64,000 nucleotides of DNA, taken from positions 6,262,001 through 6,326,000 of the forward strand of contig NZ_FNSV01000005.1 in assembly GCF_900105905.1 (NCBI RefSeq), given 5' to 3'. The notes under the pieces were generated by a model, which made no database searches, had not been told where the DNA came from, and saw nothing but the letters and a program-made list of their open reading frames with translations. Each line of letters opens with the position of its first letter. Within the stretch, counting starts at the first letter, position 1. The stretch comes from Rhodococcus koreensis. Lineage in GTDB: Bacteria; Actinomycetota; Actinomycetes; Mycobacteriales; Mycobacteriaceae. This document shows, one piece after another, positions 8,590 to 16,989 of the stretch. The position numbers and the translations under genes were made by a program.

Positions 8590-10225
8590 GTGCAGCACGT
8601 AGTGCACGAGCCCGAGTTCGACGTCGCAGTTGTCGGCGCCGGCTTTTCCGGGCTCTACCTAGCGCACCGCAACCGAGATGGGCATGCGGGTTCGCGTGTT
8701 CGAGGCCGGCTCCGACGTGGGCGGCACCTGGTACTGGAATCGGTATCCCGGCGCCCGCTGCGACGTCGAGAGCGTCGACTACTCCTACTCCTTCTCCGAG
8801 GAGCTTCAGCAGGAATGGGTGTGGTCGGAACGGTATGCGCCACAACAGGAAATCCTGGCGTACATAAACCATGTCGCAGACAGATTCGACCTGCGCCGCC
8901 ATATCGAGTTCAATACCCGCGTCGTCGCCACCCGGTTCATCGATGGACGCTGGGAACTCGACACCGACAAAGGCGAATCTGTCCGTTCTACGTTCTGCGT
9001 GATGGCTACCGGCGGGCTCTCGGCACCGAAGCGCCCTGATTTCGCCGGCCTCGACGACTTCCGTGGGCAGTGGTTCCACACCGCTCGATGGCCGGCGGAA
9101 GGTGTCGACTTCACGGGCAAACGCGTCGCCGTCATTGGTACAGGTTCAACTGGGATCCAGGTCATTCCGAAGGTCGCCGAGGAAGCCGAGCATCTTCTCG
9201 TGCTCCAACGTACGCCGAACTTCACGGTGCCCGCACGTAACCGACGCCTGTCCGAGGACGAGTTACGCTCGATCAAGTCCGACTACAACACCCGCCGTGA
9301 CCAGGCCAGACGCGCGCCATCCGGCATGCCACCGTCCGTCGTGCCGGAACCCGGCAAGAACCTCACCGACGAGGAACGGATACGTGTCCTGGAAAGGGGC
9401 TGGACAGTCGGTGGCGCACCCGCGATGCTTCGGTCCTTTACCGACGCGATGTCCGACCTCGAAGTAAATGCCGCTGTCGGAGACTTCGTGCGATCGAAGA
9501 TCGCAGAAATCGTCGACGATCCCGAGACCGCGGCGGCCCTGAGCCCCACCGACTATCCGTTCGGCGCCAAGCGCTTGTGCGCTGACACCGACTATTTCGC
9601 CACCTACAACAGGGCGAATGTAGACCTGATCGATCTACGCCGATCACCGTTGGAGTGCATCACCGCCACCGGAGTTCGCTGCGGAGGAGTCGAGCATGCC
9701 GTCGACATCATCGTCTTCGCGATCGGATTCGATGCCATCAGCGGTGCTGTGGCCGAGATCGATATCCGGGGTCGCGATGACCAGACACTTCGCGAGTATT
9801 GGAAGGAGGGCCCGAAGGCTGCGTTGGGCCTACAGGTCGCCGGGTTCCCGAACTTCTTCCTCGTCAACGGTCCCGGAAGCCCCGCTGTGCTCGGCAATGT
9901 CGTCGCCTTCGCCGAACAACACGTCGAATGGATCACCGATTGCATCGACTACGTGCGCCGGAACGACGTGGCGACCATCGAATCGACCGACGACTTCGAC
10001 GAACACTGGGCGCAGCACGTCGATGAGGTTGCCGCGACAACGCTCTACGTGAAGGCCAAGTCGTGGTACACCGGTGACAACATCCCAGGAAAGCCAAGCC
10101 GCTTCCTTCCCTATGCGGCCGGATTGGACCAGTACCGGGACAAGTGCGATGACATCGCGGCAGATGGTTACCAGCCGTTCGTACTCAACAATATTGGTGC
10201 CGCCGCGGCCACGGTGGCTGGCTGA
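8590..10225 (+). pseudogene. Baeyer-Villiger/flavin monooxygenase, frameshifted
   Basis: Two frames together make one FAD-dependent BVMO. From the GTG at 8590 the frame encodes FDVAVVGAGFSGLYLAHRN, the N-terminal FAD-binding GxGxxG, and then loses sense. From about 8678 the next frame gives MGMRVRVFEAGSDVGGTWYW and runs to 10225 with the BVMO fingerprint FRGQWFHTARWP and the NADP motif GTGSTGIQ. The family pattern HRxREMG would be restored by two extra bases, as in CGAGAGATG instead of CGAGATG near 8672-8680, consistent with loss of one GA unit. Alone, the ORF from 8678 lacks the FAD-binding fold. This is either a real null allele or a sequencing error. The intact enzyme would turn a cyclic ketone into a lactone. 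Confidence 0.85.
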
Positions 10226-10250
10226 CCACACGGTTCCCACCACGACTATG

Positions 10251-10278
10251 CCGGCGACTCCGCTCACGGAGTCGCCGG
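10251..10278 (+). terminator. Hairpin after the BVMO gene
   Basis: Perfect 12-bp stem: CCGGCGACTCCG (10251-10262), loop CTCA, CGGAGTCGCCGG (10267-10278), 25 bp after the BVMO stop. There is no clear T-run, as is common for actinobacterial terminators. It lies in the 309-bp gap 10226-10534, in which no convincing gene was seen; the rest of the gap should hold the promoter of the luciferase-family gene. Confidence 0.65.
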
Positions 10279-10534
10279 CACAGTCGTCTCCAGAGGGCGG
10301 ATCCCAGTGGTATGGCTCCGATCCTGTCGGAAACGACAGTGACGCGGCTCTCATCGACCTCGTAGCGTCGAAGGAGAACGGAACGGAGCGGCCCCAAGGC
10401 GATCGGACTTCCCTGCGGACACGCCGGTGCAACTCTGCCCGTTCGACATTCGATGCAACGAACGCACGCGTGGCGAAAACACTCGGCTCGGCCCGGCGAT
10501 CGTTTCTGACTCAGCGACAACCAAGGAGATTCTC

Positions 10535-11710
10535 ATGACCGACCGGCTCCGTTTCGGTGTCTTCCACGCCCCGTACCATCTTCCGATGGGGCAGAATCCC
10601 CATCTCGCGCTGCACCGTGACGTCAAGTTCGTCCAGCATCTCGACGAGCTCGGCTTCGACGAGGCGTGGATCGGTGAGCATCACTCCTGCGGTGCCGAGA
10701 TCATTCCGGACCCGATCACGTTCATCGCCAACGTGGCACCGCAGACGAAGTCGATCAAGCTCGGTACCGGTGTGCTGTCGCTGCCGTACCACAACCCACT
10801 GTGGGTTGCGGATCGGTTCATTCTGCTCGACCATCTGACGCGCGGCCGCGCCATGCTCGGACTGGGCCCGGGGGCTCTCACCACCGACGCCTACATGATC
10901 GGCATAGACCCTCTCGAGCAGCGTGACGCACTCGAGGAAGATGTCGACATCCTCAAGCGCTTGTTCGCGGGAGAAACCGTCAGCCACAAGACCTCACGCT
11001 ACGAGCTGATCGAAGCCCGCACACAGATTCGGCCCTATTCCGACTTCGAGGTTGCGGTCGCGGCGGTGGCGTCGCCCACAGGCCCACGCATCTCGGGCAA
11101 GTACGGAGACGGTGTCCTGTCGATCGGTGCGACGATGTCGGCAATGGCGCCGGACGGTGTCAACACGCTCGCCCTGCACTGGGACGTCATGGAGCAGCGA
11201 GCCGCACAGTTCGGTCAGACCGCGGACCGCTCCAAGTGGCGCCTCGTCGGCCCCATGCACATTGCAGAGACCCGCGAGCTAGCACGAGAGCAGGTTCACC
11301 ACGGCATCGATGCCTGGTTCGACTACTTCCAGGATGTGCAGGCTGCGGTGCACTTCAACGTCGCCGGCCGGACGACGGAAGAACGAATCGACTTCGTGAT
11401 CAACTCCGGGCTCGGTGTGATCGGCACCCCGGACGACGCGATCGAGCAGATCTCGAAGCTCAAAGAGCAGTCCAATGGCGGTTTCGGTGCGTACTTGGTC
11501 ATGACCCACGAGTGGGCGAACTGGGCGAATACTCTGCACTCCTACGAGTTGATGGCTGAGCGAGTGTTCCCCGCGTTCCAGGGAAGTATCGAGTCGCTGC
11601 AGGCGAGCGCGGACTGGGCCGCGACCACTCGCGGTGAACTGGGCGGCGCCCAGATCAAGAGCGTTGAGAACGCGATGGCGAAGCACGCCGCAGAGACCGC
11701 CGCGTCCTGA
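10535..11710 (+). CDS. LimB-like luciferase-family flavin monooxygenase
   Basis: 391 residues from the ATG at 10535 behind AAGGAG (10523-10528). It is a bacterial-luciferase-like TIM barrel: LRFGVFHAPYHLPMGQN, FDEAWIGEHHS, IKLGTGVLSLPYHNPLWVA and GRAMLGLGPGALTTDA. Length and opening resemble limonene 1,2-monooxygenase (LimB) of Rhodococcus, a flavin-dependent enzyme that needs a separate reductase. A flavin reductase gene lies in the same direction at 15539. The reaction would be epoxidation or hydroxylation of a terpene-like substrate using reduced flavin and O2. Family assignment is firm. The LimB-like substrate is inferred from memory of the family and from neighbours. Confidence 0.85.
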   Translation: MTDRLRFGVFHAPYHLPMGQNPHLALHRDVKFVQHLDELGFDEAWIGEHHSCGAEIIPDPITFIANVAPQTKSIKLGTGVLSLPYHNPLWVADRFILLDHLTRGRAMLGLGPGALTTDAYMIGIDPLEQRDALEEDVDILKRLFAGETVSHKTSRYELIEARTQIRPYSDFEVAVAAVASPTGPRISGKYGDGVLSIGATMSAMAPDGVNTLALHWDVMEQRAAQFGQTADRSKWRLVGPMHIAETRELAREQVHHGIDAWFDYFQDVQAAVHFNVAGRTTEERIDFVINSGLGVIGTPDDAIEQISKLKEQSNGGFGAYLVMTHEWANWANTLHSYELMAERVFPAFQGSIESLQASADWAATTRGELGGAQIKSVENAMAKHAAETAAS

Positions 11711-11787
11711 CCCAGGCACCGTCGGCCTGCGGCATCTCCATGACGCAACCGAGGGCCCACGCTCCCGCGCGGGCATACCAAAGATCG

Positions 11788-11820
11788 AGTGGTGGGCTTG
11801 CGGCTTCGCGGCCCACCGCT
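11788..11820 (+). terminator. Hairpin between LimB-like and SDR genes
   Basis: AGTGGTGGGCT (11788-11798) faces GGCCCACCGCT (11810-11820) across an 11-nt loop; two of the positions pair only as G:U. It is a GC-rich terminator-like or processing hairpin 25 bp before the SDR start. There is no T-run, so it may only attenuate. Confidence 0.45.
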
Positions 11821-11844
11821 CGCCTATCGAACTGAGGTCTTCTC

Positions 11845-12684
11845 ATGAACACTCTGTCCGGCAAGGTCGCCTTCGTCACCGGGGCCGCACGCGGCCAGGG
11901 CCGAAGCCACGCCATCGAGCTCGCCCGTGCGGGCGCCGACATCATCGCGATCGACATCGCCCACGACGAGCCGGAGCTCGGCCTCGGGTACGCACTCGGA
12001 TCGGCCGACGAACTTGCCGAGACGGCAAAGGAAGTCGAAAATCTCGACCGCCGGATCGTCACCGCACAGGTCGACGTCCGCGACGGCGACGCCCTCGCCG
12101 CCGCATTGCGGGCCGGCGTGCAGGAACTTGGGCGCCTCGATATCGTCGTTGCCAACGCGGGAATCGCGACGTCCGCCATCCCGGCACACGAGATCACCGA
12201 GGCGCAATGGGATCAGATGCTGGCGATCAATCTGACCGGTGTCTGGAAGACCTGTCGGGCTGCGGTGCCGTATCTGGTTGAGGGCGACCGCGGCGGATCC
12301 ATGATTCTGACCAGTTCGATGGCGGCCCTGCGTGTGTACCAGGGTATCGCCGCCTACAGTGCGGCGAAACACGGCGTTGTCGGTCTGATGAAGACCATGG
12401 CGGCTGAGCTCGCCCAGCACTCGATCCGGGTCAACAGTGTGCACCCGACGCAGGTAGATACGCCGATGATCATGAACGACGAGACCTTCAAGATCTTCCG
12501 ACCCGATCTCGAGCACCCCACCAAAGAAGATTTCGAGGTGGCATCCGCGTCGCTGCACGCGCTTCCGGTCGCAGTCGCGGATCCCCTTGACATCAGTAAG
12601 GCCGTCGTTTTCCTCGCATCCGAGGATGCCCGCCTGATCACCGGGGTGACACTGCCGATCGATGCGGGCCTGCTCCTCAAATAG
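11845..12684 (+). CDS. Mycofactocin-type SDR oxidoreductase
   Basis: 279 residues, clearly paralogous to the product of 318-1160. It has TGAARGQGRSHAIELARAGAD, the subfamily insertion after IIAIDIAHDEP, catalytic Ser in ILTSSMAAL and YSAAKHG, and a C-terminal TLPIDAGLLLK. It probably works as an NDMA-type nicotinoprotein alcohol dehydrogenase with mycofactocin as electron acceptor, on a substrate of the neighbouring LimB-like or BVMO enzymes. It is followed after 24 bp by a small isomerase-like gene, so the two are likely co-transcribed. Confidence 0.88.
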   Translation: MNTLSGKVAFVTGAARGQGRSHAIELARAGADIIAIDIAHDEPELGLGYALGSADELAETAKEVENLDRRIVTAQVDVRDGDALAAALRAGVQELGRLDIVVANAGIATSAIPAHEITEAQWDQMLAINLTGVWKTCRAAVPYLVEGDRGGSMILTSSMAALRVYQGIAAYSAAKHGVVGLMKTMAAELAQHSIRVNSVHPTQVDTPMIMNDETFKIFRPDLEHPTKEDFEVASASLHALPVAVADPLDISKAVVFLASEDARLITGVTLPIDAGLLLK

Positions 12685-12708
12685 CCGCCACGAATCGAAA
12701 GGGACACG

Positions 12709-12963
12709 ATGAAGTTCCACGTCGACGCACGATTCGTCGAAGGCAAGGACCCCGCGCCCGAGATGGCTGCCGAACTCGCACGCGTCAATGAGTTGCGTGA
12801 CGCCGGGATCATCGAGCAACTCATCAGGCGAACCGACAACACCGGGGCCTACCTGATCTTGGACGCCACCGACGCGGCCGCAGTCAAGGAAGCACTCGAC
12901 TCTCTTCCTTTCGCGCGTTCAGCGACCATGACCTTCGCCGTCGACGCCGTCGAGATCCTCTGA
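12709..12963 (+). CDS. Muconolactone isomerase-like small protein
   Basis: 84 residues. The sequence opens MKFHVDARF and has the helix AELARVNELRDAGII, a Y-L-I-L-D-A strand, AVKEALDSLPF and a C-terminal MTFAVDAVEI strand. This is the ferredoxin-like order of muconolactone delta-isomerase family proteins, which are about 90 residues long. The gene sits between two SDR genes, preceded by AAAGGGA. In this setting it may isomerise an unsaturated lactone or ketone, or be a structural relative with another task. Family confidence is moderate; the reaction is unknown. Confidence 0.7.
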   Translation: MKFHVDARFVEGKDPAPEMAAELARVNELRDAGIIEQLIRRTDNTGAYLILDATDAAAVKEALDSLPFARSATMTFAVDAVEIL

Positions 12964-13036
12964 CACAACATCCAGCGCATTCATGTGCGGTACGCCAGAG
13001 AGGCGTGCCGCCACCTCGAACAAGGAGCCGAGAGAA

Positions 13037-13846
13037 ATGGGACGACTAGACGGAAAAGTGGCCGTCGTGACCGGCGCGGCCCGAGGCCAGGGCCGGGCCC
13101 ACGCGGTGGCACTGGCCGAGGAGGGGGCCACCATCGTCGCGCTCGACATTCTCGACAGCCTTCGTAGCCCACTTCACAAGGGCTCCACAGCCGAGGACAT
13201 GGCCGAAACCGTGCGCCTCGTGGAAAAAGAAGACCAGCGCATCCTGGCGGTCAAGGCCGATGCCCGCGATCTGAACGCCCTGACAGCACTCGCCGACCAG
13301 GCGATGGCTGAGTTCGGCCGCATTGACGTGGTCGTGGTCAACCACGGGATCTGGGCGATTTCCGAGAACGCCTGGGAAACCGATGAAGAGGACTGGCAGG
13401 AGAGTATCGACGTCCTTCTGACGGGTGCCTGGAAGGTGACCAAAGCCTTCATCCCCAAGATCATCGAGGGCGGCCTCGGCGGATCGGTGATCCTCACCTC
13501 GTCTGCGATGGGAATCAAGGCCCAGCCGTCCTCGGTGGCATACACGGTGGCCAAGCACGGCGTACTCGGCTTGATGAAGACCCTCGCGTGGGAAGCTGGG
13601 CGGCACAACATCCGTGCCAACGCGATCCTGCCCGGTATGGTCGACACCCAGATGCTGCAGGGCGGGACCATCGAGAAGTCCAGCGAGTGGCAGCCGCGGT
13701 TCTTCACACTCGACCGTTCACTGCTGCCCGACGGTTTGATTCCGCCGGACGGTGTCTCCCGCGCGGTGGTGTTTCTTGCGTCCGACGAATCAGCCTTCAT
13801 TACCGGAGCAGCGCTGCCGGTGGATGCCGGCTGGACGACCTTCTGA
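13037..13846 (+). CDS. Mycofactocin-type SDR oxidoreductase
   Basis: 269 residues from the ATG at 13037 behind AAGGAG (13022-13027); an upstream in-frame ATG at 12983 lacks a site and family sequence. It is the third SDR of this subfamily in the window: TGAARGQGRAHAVALAEEGA, an insertion after IVALDILDS, ILTSSAMGIKAQ, YTVAKHG and a C-terminal LPVDAGWTTF. It differs from the other two in the substrate-lid region (MLQGGTIEKSSEWQPRF), which suggests a different alcohol substrate. It is closely followed by the VOC gene. Confidence 0.87.
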   Translation: MGRLDGKVAVVTGAARGQGRAHAVALAEEGATIVALDILDSLRSPLHKGSTAEDMAETVRLVEKEDQRILAVKADARDLNALTALADQAMAEFGRIDVVVVNHGIWAISENAWETDEEDWQESIDVLLTGAWKVTKAFIPKIIEGGLGGSVILTSSAMGIKAQPSSVAYTVAKHGVLGLMKTLAWEAGRHNIRANAILPGMVDTQMLQGGTIEKSSEWQPRFFTLDRSLLPDGLIPPDGVSRAVVFLASDESAFITGAALPVDAGWTTF

Positions 13847-13855
13847 CGGGCATCC

Positions 13856-14206
13856 GTGGATCCCTCAGAAGTGAAGTTGGGCAACGTTACCCATCCAGTC
13901 GCGGACGTCGCCGCGGCGGCGGCCTTTTACCGCGACGGCCTCGGCATCGAGACGAAGTTCGTGGACGGTGATCGGTACGCTGCACTCGATGCCGGCGGGA
14001 CGACTCTCGCCCTGGCCGCGCCGGAGGAGGATCTGGCCGAGCGGGTCGCCGCATCGTTCAAGGTCCCGGACGTGACTGCCGCACTCCACGCGATCGAACA
14101 CGCAGGTGGCAGGGTCGTGCGTCCGGTCGAACAGGGGGCACATGAGATCAGAGCGGTCGCCGCCGATCCCTGGGGCAACATCTTCGTTGTGTACGGCCCT
14201 CGTTGA
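13856..14206 (+). CDS. Glyoxalase/VOC-family protein
   Basis: Up to 116 residues, one vicinal-oxygen-chelate module. It has NVTHPVADVAAAAAFYRDGLG at the start, a central TTLALAAPEE strand, then VPDVTAALHAIEHAGGRVV and the family ending DPWGNIFVVYGP. The start is uncertain: GTG at 13856 or 13871, neither with a good ribosome site, only 9 or 24 bp after the SDR, so translational coupling is likely. Such small single-domain proteins include lyases, isomerases and binding proteins; no reaction can be given. Confidence 0.75.
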   Translation: MDPSEVKLGNVTHPVADVAAAAAFYRDGLGIETKFVDGDRYAALDAGGTTLALAAPEEDLAERVAASFKVPDVTAALHAIEHAGGRVVRPVEQGAHEIRAVAADPWGNIFVVYGPR

Positions 14207-14217
14207 TCACGTCCAGG

Positions 14218-14282
14218 CCTGTCGAGAGAGACGCTGTCGGTCTCCGAACCAGCCAGTGCCATGAGCTGACGGTTTCGACAGG
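14218..14282 (+). other. Structured leader before the RibBA-like gene
   Basis: CCTGTCGA (14218-14225) and TCGACAGG (14275-14282) are perfect inverted repeats closing a loop of about 49 nt, starting 12 bp after the VOC stop and about 100 bp before the RibBA-like start. It could be a terminator or a folded leader. I looked for FMN-riboswitch consensus blocks and did not find them. Confidence 0.3.
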
Positions 14283-14383
14283 TGACGGAGCGCACACCCG
14301 CGGTGCAGGCTGGACACAGATCTTCAAGCAACGACGGCGCGGTTCTCGCAAGTTTCCGTCCGTCAGGCCCAGAAAGGACGCGC

Positions 14384-15490
14384 ATGAGAGAGCTCGGTGC
14401 CAGATGGCCGTCGGTGCGCGACAGTGTCGAACGGGCGGTGGCCGCGATCAGATCCGGACGTCCCGTTGTCGTCGTCGACGCCGACCGACAGAACGAGGGC
14501 GACCTGATCTTCGCGGCCGAGCACGCCACCACGGAATTGCTGGCCTTCGTTATCCGGCACACGTCGGGGTTCGTGTGCGTCGCCTTGCCTGCCGACGACT
14601 GCAATCGCCTCGACTTACCCCCGATGTCTTACGCGTCGGGCGACAAATACGCCGCCGCATATCGAGTCTCAGTCGATCTCAGGGGCCGAGGCACCGGCAT
14701 CTCGGCGGCCGACCGCGCGACCACCATCGCGGCTCTCGCATCGTCATCGGCCCAGTCGGCCCACTTCACTCGTCCCGGGCACGTGGTGCCGTTGGCAGCT
14801 CGTGACGGCGGAGTTTTGCAGCGTCCGGGGCGTACCGAGGCAGCTGTCGACCTGGCTCGGCTTGCGGGCCTGCGGCCAGCCGGTGGCCTCTGCGAGATTG
14901 TGTCGACGGACACGCCGAGCGAGATGGCACATGGGCCAGAACTGGAGCGCTTCGCGGCCGAGCACGGGATCGAGATCGTCGGTATCGGGGATTTGGTGGC
15001 GTACCGCAGACGCACTGAGTCACAGGTGCGCCGACATGCGGATGCTGCGCTTCCGACTTCACACGGCGAGTTTCGCGCCGTCGGCTATCGCGGTGTGCAT
15101 GATGGCGCCGAACACATGGCTCTGGTCGCTGGGGATGTCCACGGAACCGACGTGCCCGTCCACGTGCACACGGAGTGCCTGACAGGTGATGTATTCGGAT
15201 CAACGGCCTGCGACTGCCGGAAGGATCTCGACAGAGGGCTGGCCACGGTGGCGGGGGAGCGGCGGGGAGTGATCGTGTACATCCGAGCGCAAGGTCGACC
15301 GTATGCGTGCGGACTGTCTGGAGCCCCGTCTACAGGGGATTCGGACAGGACCGACACTGTGGTCGCCTCGATTCTGGCGGATCTCGAGGTGACATCGGTG
15401 CGGTCCGTCCATCACGAGGCAAGCCGACCCATCCGGATCGACCGCAGCTCATTGCGAAGCGCCACTCTCGCAGAAAAGACAAGTGCGTGA
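14384..15490 (+). CDS. RibBA-like protein with degenerate active sites
   Basis: 368 residues from the ATG at 14384 behind AAAGGAC. Residues 1-205 align with DHBP synthase (RibB): EGDLIFAAEHA, HTSGFVCV, TGISAADRATT, RPGHVVPL. Residues about 225-368 align with GTP cyclohydrolase II, keeping the zinc cysteines in ECLTGDVFGSTACDC. Both halves are altered. The first Glu of the RENEGD-type motif is Gln36, and the His of the GGHTE-type motif is Arg150; these are the metal ligands of RibB. In the second half QEGR reads AQGR and the catalytic Arg/Tyr region is missing, leaving a shortened domain. It lies upstream of the flavin reductase. A flavin-supply role is suggested by context, but normal catalysis is doubtful. 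Confidence 0.82.
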   Translation: MRELGARWPSVRDSVERAVAAIRSGRPVVVVDADRQNEGDLIFAAEHATTELLAFVIRHTSGFVCVALPADDCNRLDLPPMSYASGDKYAAAYRVSVDLRGRGTGISAADRATTIAALASSSAQSAHFTRPGHVVPLAARDGGVLQRPGRTEAAVDLARLAGLRPAGGLCEIVSTDTPSEMAHGPELERFAAEHGIEIVGIGDLVAYRRRTESQVRRHADAALPTSHGEFRAVGYRGVHDGAEHMALVAGDVHGTDVPVHVHTECLTGDVFGSTACDCRKDLDRGLATVAGERRGVIVYIRAQGRPYACGLSGAPSTGDSDRTDTVVASILADLEVTSVRSVHHEASRPIRIDRSSLRSATLAEKTSA

Positions 15491-15538
15491 CCACTGCAGA
15501 ACTGGTCATGCAATACATGGAAAAGGTGTGACACAAAA

Positions 15539-16036
15539 ATGATTGAGATCGAACCGTTCGACCAGGATGCCATTCGGCTTCGGCGGGCCTTCGGATGCTT
15601 CCCCTCGGGCGTGACAGCCGCGTGTGCGATCGTCGACAGTGTACCTGTCGGGATGGCAGCGAGCTCCTTCACCTCGGTGTCGGTCACACCACCCCTGGTT
15701 TCGGTGTGTGTGCAGGATATCTCGGAGACGTGGCCACGGCTGCGAACCGCGACAAGGTTGGGCCTGAGTGTCCTGGCCGAAGGCCATGACAGGGCCTGCC
15801 GAAGCCTCTCCGACAAGAACGGCGACCGGTTCGCCGGCGTCGACTGGGACCAGTCTCCGCACGGCAGCATCTTCGTCCATGGGGCGAGCCTGTGGTTGGA
15901 CTGCTCGCTCCACGCCGAGGTTCCTGCGGGGGACCATGCGATCGTGGTGCTCGAGGTGCACGGTCTTCGCGCTGAGCCCGACACGCCGCCTCTGGTGTTT
16001 CACGGCAGCCGCTTCCGCCGACTTGCCGCGATTTGA
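15539..16036 (+). CDS. Flavin reductase, HpaC/RutF-like
   Basis: 165 residues, the usual size for the FMN-binding split-barrel reductases of two-component monooxygenases. It has LRRAFGCFPSGVTAAC near the N terminus, MAASSFTSVSVTPPLVSVCV (flavin-binding strand), LSVLAEGHD, then HAIVVLEVHGLR and a closing LVFHGSRFRRL. It would use NAD(P)H to make reduced flavin for a partner oxygenase, most likely the LimB-like protein at 10535. It starts 48 bp after the RibBA-like gene. The converging gap 16037-16161 shows no gene and no clear hairpin. Confidence 0.87.
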   Translation: MIEIEPFDQDAIRLRRAFGCFPSGVTAACAIVDSVPVGMAASSFTSVSVTPPLVSVCVQDISETWPRLRTATRLGLSVLAEGHDRACRSLSDKNGDRFAGVDWDQSPHGSIFVHGASLWLDCSLHAEVPAGDHAIVVLEVHGLRAEPDTPPLVFHGSRFRRLAAI

Positions 16037-16161
16037 CACGCGAGGTAGCGGTGCGGGGATGGTCGTGGCTCGACCTTCGGCTGGAGTAACCGGTCGCTGG
16101 GCACTTCGGGTAGGGCGACGCGGCGGTCGGTCAACCGTGTTCTTGCAGATACAGGCCGGGG

Positions 16162-16944
16162 TCAGAGCATCGAACTGCCACCGTTCACGCTGATCACCTG
16201 ACCGGTGACGTAGGACGCTTCTTCGGAAGCGACGAAGGCTACGGCAGCCGCGACTTCTTCGACGGTCCCCGGTCGATCCATCGGGATGAGGTTGCGCATC
16301 TGGGCGCCGAAGACCGCCATGTCCTCCTTCGCTTCGGGGGTCGCGGACGCCAATTTGGCTGCGGCCTCCGGTGTCTCGATCCACGCGGGGGCGACCGTGT
16401 TCACGGTGATTCCGGCATCTGCGAACTCTCGTGCGAGTCCGGTCCCGAACGCATGGACCCCGCCCTTGGCGGCGTTGTAGATCGCGTGCCGGTACAGCCC
16501 ATTGCGCACGGATTCCGCTCCTATGTGCACGATCCGGCCGTAACCGGCGTCCACCATGTGGGGCAGCGCTTCTAGAGTGGTGTACAGGGTCGTCCAGAGA
16601 TTGCGGTCGATGGTGGCCCGCAAGGTCTCCTCGGTGTGGTCGAACGTGGGAAGGATGACGCCACCGCCCGCGCAGTTCACCAGCACGTCTACCGCGCCGC
16701 GTTCCGTGACAGTCCGTCGGATGAGGTCGGCGGCGTCCTCACGTTGTGAGAGGTCTCCGACGATTGTGGTCACGGACGCCGCGTTGCCGGGGCGAAGGTG
16801 CTCGGCCACCGCCTCCACCGCGTCGGCACTGATGTCTCCGAGGACGAGGTCCGCCCCTTCGTCGGCGAGTCGCACGGCGATGGCGCGGCCGATGCCGCTG
16901 CCGGCCCCGGTGACAACCGCAGTCCGGCCTTTGAATCTGTTCAT
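16162..16944 (-). CDS. SDR dehydrogenase, probable cis-diol dehydrogenase
   Basis: 260 residues, classical SDR: TGAGSGIGRAIAV, LVNCAGGGV, catalytic YNAAKGG and a C-terminal VTGQVISVNGGSSML. Being the last gene of the Rieske dioxygenase operon (45 bp after the ferredoxin gene), it probably oxidises the cis-dihydrodiol made by the dioxygenase to a catechol with NAD+, the role of CmtB in the p-cumate pathway. The sequence alone would equally allow a 3-ketoacyl reductase-like enzyme; the context decides. Confidence 0.82.
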   Translation of the reverse strand: MNRFKGRTAVVTGAGSGIGRAIAVRLADEGADLVLGDISADAVEAVAEHLRPGNAASVTTIVGDLSQREDAADLIRRTVTERGAVDVLVNCAGGGVILPTFDHTEETLRATIDRNLWTTLYTTLEALPHMVDAGYGRIVHIGAESVRNGLYRHAIYNAAKGGVHAFGTGLAREFADAGITVNTVAPAWIETPEAAAKLASATPEAKEDMAVFGAQMRNLIPMDRPGTVEEVAAAVAFVASEEASYVTGQVISVNGGSSML

Positions 16945-16989
16945 GTGGTGCTGCTGCCTTCCTCTGGAATATGCTGGACGCGAGAGTGT

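Noticed and set aside
14207..14383. FMN riboswitch before the RibBA-like gene
   Set aside because: The conserved FMN-element blocks could not be found; only an 8-bp inverted repeat is seen.
15487..15531. 14-codon ORF overlapping the RibBA-like stop as GTGA
   Set aside because: No ribosome site and no similarity; the overlap may be chance. It could be a leader peptide, but nothing supports this.
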